Assembly: GCA_038210495.1 (NCBI GenBank)
Contig: JBBQWR010000085.1
Coordinates: 1 to 7,442, forward strand
Origin: JBBQWR01 sp038210495
Lineage (GTDB): Bacteria > Planctomycetota > Planctomycetia > Pirellulales > DATAWG01
DNA: 7,442 nt
Direction of reading: 5' to 3'
This document shows positions 5,455-7,442 of the stretch, piece after piece; the stretch's first letter is position 1, and each line of letters starts with the position of its first letter. Made by a program: the position numbers and the translations under genes. The notes below the pieces were generated by a model. It worked only from the letters and a program-made list of their open reading frames with translations, did not search any database and was not told the DNA's origin.

Positions 5455-7254
5455 ATGGGCGTTTTGCTGCAGATCAAGAAAGCTCACAAGAGTTATGGCG
5501 ACCAGGTCTTGCTCGACGGCGCCGACGCGACGTTGACGGACGAGGTGAAAGTCGGGTTCGTGGGACGCAACGGCGCCGGCAAGAGCACGCTGCTGCGCAT
5601 TCTGTTGGGCGAGGAAGAGCTCGACGCCGGCGAAGTAACCCGCCATCCCAAGCTGCGGCTCGGTTATTTGCGGCAACACGATCCGTTTTTGCCCGGCGAA
5701 ACGGCCGTCGATTTCCTGATGCGCGACAGCGGCCAGCCCGACTGGAAATGTGGCGAGGTGGCCGGCCGATTCGAACTGAAGGACGCCTATCTCAACGGGC
5801 CATTGGCAAAGCTCTCCGGCGGCTGGCAGACTCGCGTCAAGCTCGCGGCCTTGCTACTGCACGAACCGAACCTACTGCTGCTCGACGAACCGACGAACTT
5901 TCTCGACCTGCGGACGCAGATTCTGCTGGAGCACTTTCTTCGCAATTATCAAGAGACCTGCCTCATCGTTTCGCACGATCGGGCGTTCTTGGCCGCGACG
6001 TGCAGCCACACATTGGATCTGTCGCACGGAAAGCTGACGATGTTTCCCGGCAAGATCGATGCGTTTCTCGAGTATCAGACCGAGCGTCGCGAGCACGACG
6101 AGCGCTCGAACGCCGCCGTCCTGGCCAAGCGTCGACAGCTCGAAGAGTTCATCGCCAAGAACAAGGCCCGGGCCAGCACGGCCACGCGCGCCCGCTCGAA
6201 GAGCAAGCAGCTTGAGCGGCTGGAGGTCACCGAAATCGCCGGCGATGAGCCCACGGCCAACATTCGCGCCCCGCGGGTCGACTCCCGCAAGGGGCCCGCG
6301 GTTCGCTGCCGCGAGTTGGCGATCGGATATCCGGAGCGCGAGATCGCGAACCAAGTCACGCTCGATATCGAGCACGGGTCGCGGGCCGCGATCGTGGGCG
6401 ACAACGGTCAGGGCAAGACGACATTTCTGCGTACGGTGGTCGACTCGCTCCCGCCGCTGGCGGGCGAGGTGCGGTGGGGCCACGGCTGCCAGATCGGCGT
6501 CTATGCCCAGCACGTATACACGAGCCTGCCGGATAAACAGACCGTGCTGGAGTATCTTGAATACAACGCGGCGCCAGGGACGAAGAACCAGGAGATTCTC
6601 GATTTGGCCGGCGCCCTGCTCTTTCGCGGCGAACAGGTCAAGAAGCGAATCGTGGTGCTCTCCGGGGGCGAGCGGGCGCGACTCTGTCTCGCCGGCCTGC
6701 TGCTTGGCCAGTACAACGTGCTGGTGCTGGACGAACCGGGCAATCACTTGGACGTCGACACGGTCGAGGCATTGGCCGAGGCCCTGCTGGCCTACAAGGG
6801 GACGGTGATCTTCACCAGCCACGACCGGCATTTCATGAAGCGGGTCGCGACGTGCATCATCGAAGTCCGCGATGGCCATGTGACGACCTATCGCGGCGAT
6901 TACGAGGCCTATCTCTATTCGGTCAACAAGGAGATCGACGAAGGGGAACGCGAGCAGGCGAAGACCTTGGCGAAGCCGCCCACAGCGGCCGGCAAACCGT
7001 CGCGGGCGCCGGCTCGAGCGACGGGGCGAAACGAGCGAGACGTCCGCAAAGAGATGACGGCCCTGGAGCGGACCGTCGCCCGGCTGGACGAAAAAAAGCG
7101 GCAGACAAGTAGCGAACTGCTGACGGCGACCGATCCGACCGAGGCGCTGCGTCTACACAACGAAGTCGCCGCTTTGACGATCGAACTCGCCGCAGCCGAA
7201 GATCGCTGGTGCCGGTTGCAAGATGAGATCGCAGAAGCGGAGAGCGGGGAATAG
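5455..7254 (+). CDS. ABC-F family ATP-binding protein (YheS/Uup-like translation factor)
   Basis: The product is 599 residues with two ABC ATPase domains and no membrane segments, which defines the ABC-F class of cytoplasmic, ribosome-associated ATPases. Domain 1 has Walker A G-R-N-G-A-G-K-S-T (37-45), signature L-S-G-G-W (120-124), Walker B with D-E-P-T-N-F-L-D (144-151) and switch S-H-D-R (173-176). A charged helical linker (about 205-280), the part that reaches toward the P-site tRNA in known members, joins it to domain 2. Domain 2 has Walker A G-D-N-G-Q-G-K-T-T (315-323), signature L-S-G-G-E (402-406), Walker B D-E-P-G-N-H-L-D (426-433) and S-H-D-R (455-458). Both catalytic glutamates (145, 427) are present. 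There is no long EttA-type arm, since only 75 residues separate Walker A and signature in domain 1. A Lys/Ala/Pro-rich hinge (about 500-525) leads to a C-terminal coiled coil (about 527-597), as in Uup and YheS. LSGGW also fits that subgroup. The linker is not extended as in antibiotic-resistance ABC-F proteins, so housekeeping is more likely. The ATG at 5455 has only a weak ribosome site. Confidence 0.93.
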   Translation: MGVLLQIKKAHKSYGDQVLLDGADATLTDEVKVGFVGRNGAGKSTLLRILLGEEELDAGEVTRHPKLRLGYLRQHDPFLPGETAVDFLMRDSGQPDWKCGEVAGRFELKDAYLNGPLAKLSGGWQTRVKLAALLLHEPNLLLLDEPTNFLDLRTQILLEHFLRNYQETCLIVSHDRAFLAATCSHTLDLSHGKLTMFPGKIDAFLEYQTERREHDERSNAAVLAKRRQLEEFIAKNKARASTATRARSKSKQLERLEVTEIAGDEPTANIRAPRVDSRKGPAVRCRELAIGYPEREIANQVTLDIEHGSRAAIVGDNGQGKTTFLRTVVDSLPPLAGEVRWGHGCQIGVYAQHVYTSLPDKQTVLEYLEYNAAPGTKNQEILDLAGALLFRGEQVKKRIVVLSGGERARLCLAGLLLGQYNVLVLDEPGNHLDVDTVEALAEALLAYKGTVIFTSHDRHFMKRVATCIIEVRDGHVTTYRGDYEAYLYSVNKEIDEGEREQAKTLAKPPTAAGKPSRAPARATGRNERDVRKEMTALERTVARLDEKKRQTSSELLTATDPTEALRLHNEVAALTIELAAAEDRWCRLQDEIAEAESGE

Positions 7255-7278
7255 GGGTAAGAAACTCAAACTTAACGG

Positions 7279-7334
7279 TTGTGGGTGGCCGGGGTTGGAC
7301 AGCTTGTAATTACCCACAAGTGTACAAAGTTTTT
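7279..7334 (+). terminator. Possible weak terminator after the ABC-F gene
   Basis: TTGTGGGT (7279-7286) and ACCCACAA (7312-7319) form a perfect 8-bp stem 24 bp after the stop codon. Five T's follow at 7330-7334. The 25-nt loop and the 10-nt gap before the T-run are unusual for an intrinsic terminator, so this is tentative. Confidence 0.35.
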
Positions 7335-7442
7335 CGGCTGGTCGGCCGAGTGGGAATTCGATTTATCGCGATGGGTTCATTCGGGTTACGATTTCCGCGT
7401 GGGACATCTGAGGGCGTGGAACGAGGTTTGCTTTGCAACGAG
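7335..7442. other. Right-hand tail without a supported gene
   Basis: A short hairpin can form from TCGGC/GCCGA around 7334-7349, overlapping the end of the T-run. An ATG at 7371 opens a frame that runs off the window (24 codons), but it has no ribosome site and no recognisable sequence, so no gene is called. Confidence 0.4.

Noticed and set aside
7371..7442. Start of a further plus-strand gene
   Set aside because: Only 24 codons, no ribosome site and no recognisable sequence before the window ends.

Overview
The window looks like a bacterial chromosome fragment, most likely from the phylum Planctomycetota (Pirellulales-like). Two things point there. The 23S rRNA gene has its own promoter and no 16S gene within about 6 kb upstream; such unlinked rRNA genes are well known in planctomycetes. 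The secreted beta-propeller protein also starts its mature part with the D-W-P-Q-F-R-G-P-N-R motif, very common in that phylum. Both are inferences from recognised patterns; no database search was run.

Layout. Positions 1-1434 (minus strand) hold the 5' half of a 23S rRNA gene, cut by the window's left edge. Positions 1435 to about 2138 are its roughly 700-nt precursor leader, which carries a boxA-like antitermination site, a boxB-like hairpin and further stem-loops. The leader is driven by a near-consensus sigma70-type promoter with a perfect UP-element match (2145-2193). From 2194 to 2769 lies a gene-free spacer with several inverted repeats and a short tandem repeat.

On the plus strand follow two genes that look like an operon (52-bp gap): a secreted PQQ-like beta-propeller protein (2770-3999) and a secreted alpha/beta-hydrolase of the putative esterase / enterochelin-esterase (Fes-like) family (4052-5200). 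After a 254-bp gap comes an ABC-F family ATPase (5455-7254), a cytoplasmic ribosome-associated factor with two nucleotide-binding domains and a C-terminal coiled coil. The last 188 bp hold a possible weak terminator and no supported gene.

How it works together. The left part is a self-contained 23S transcription unit reading leftward. The right part is divergent from it: two exported proteins probably made together, then an independent translation-associated ATPase. I see no mobile element, CRISPR array, tRNA or defence system. The most interesting part is the architecture of the stand-alone 23S promoter and leader.
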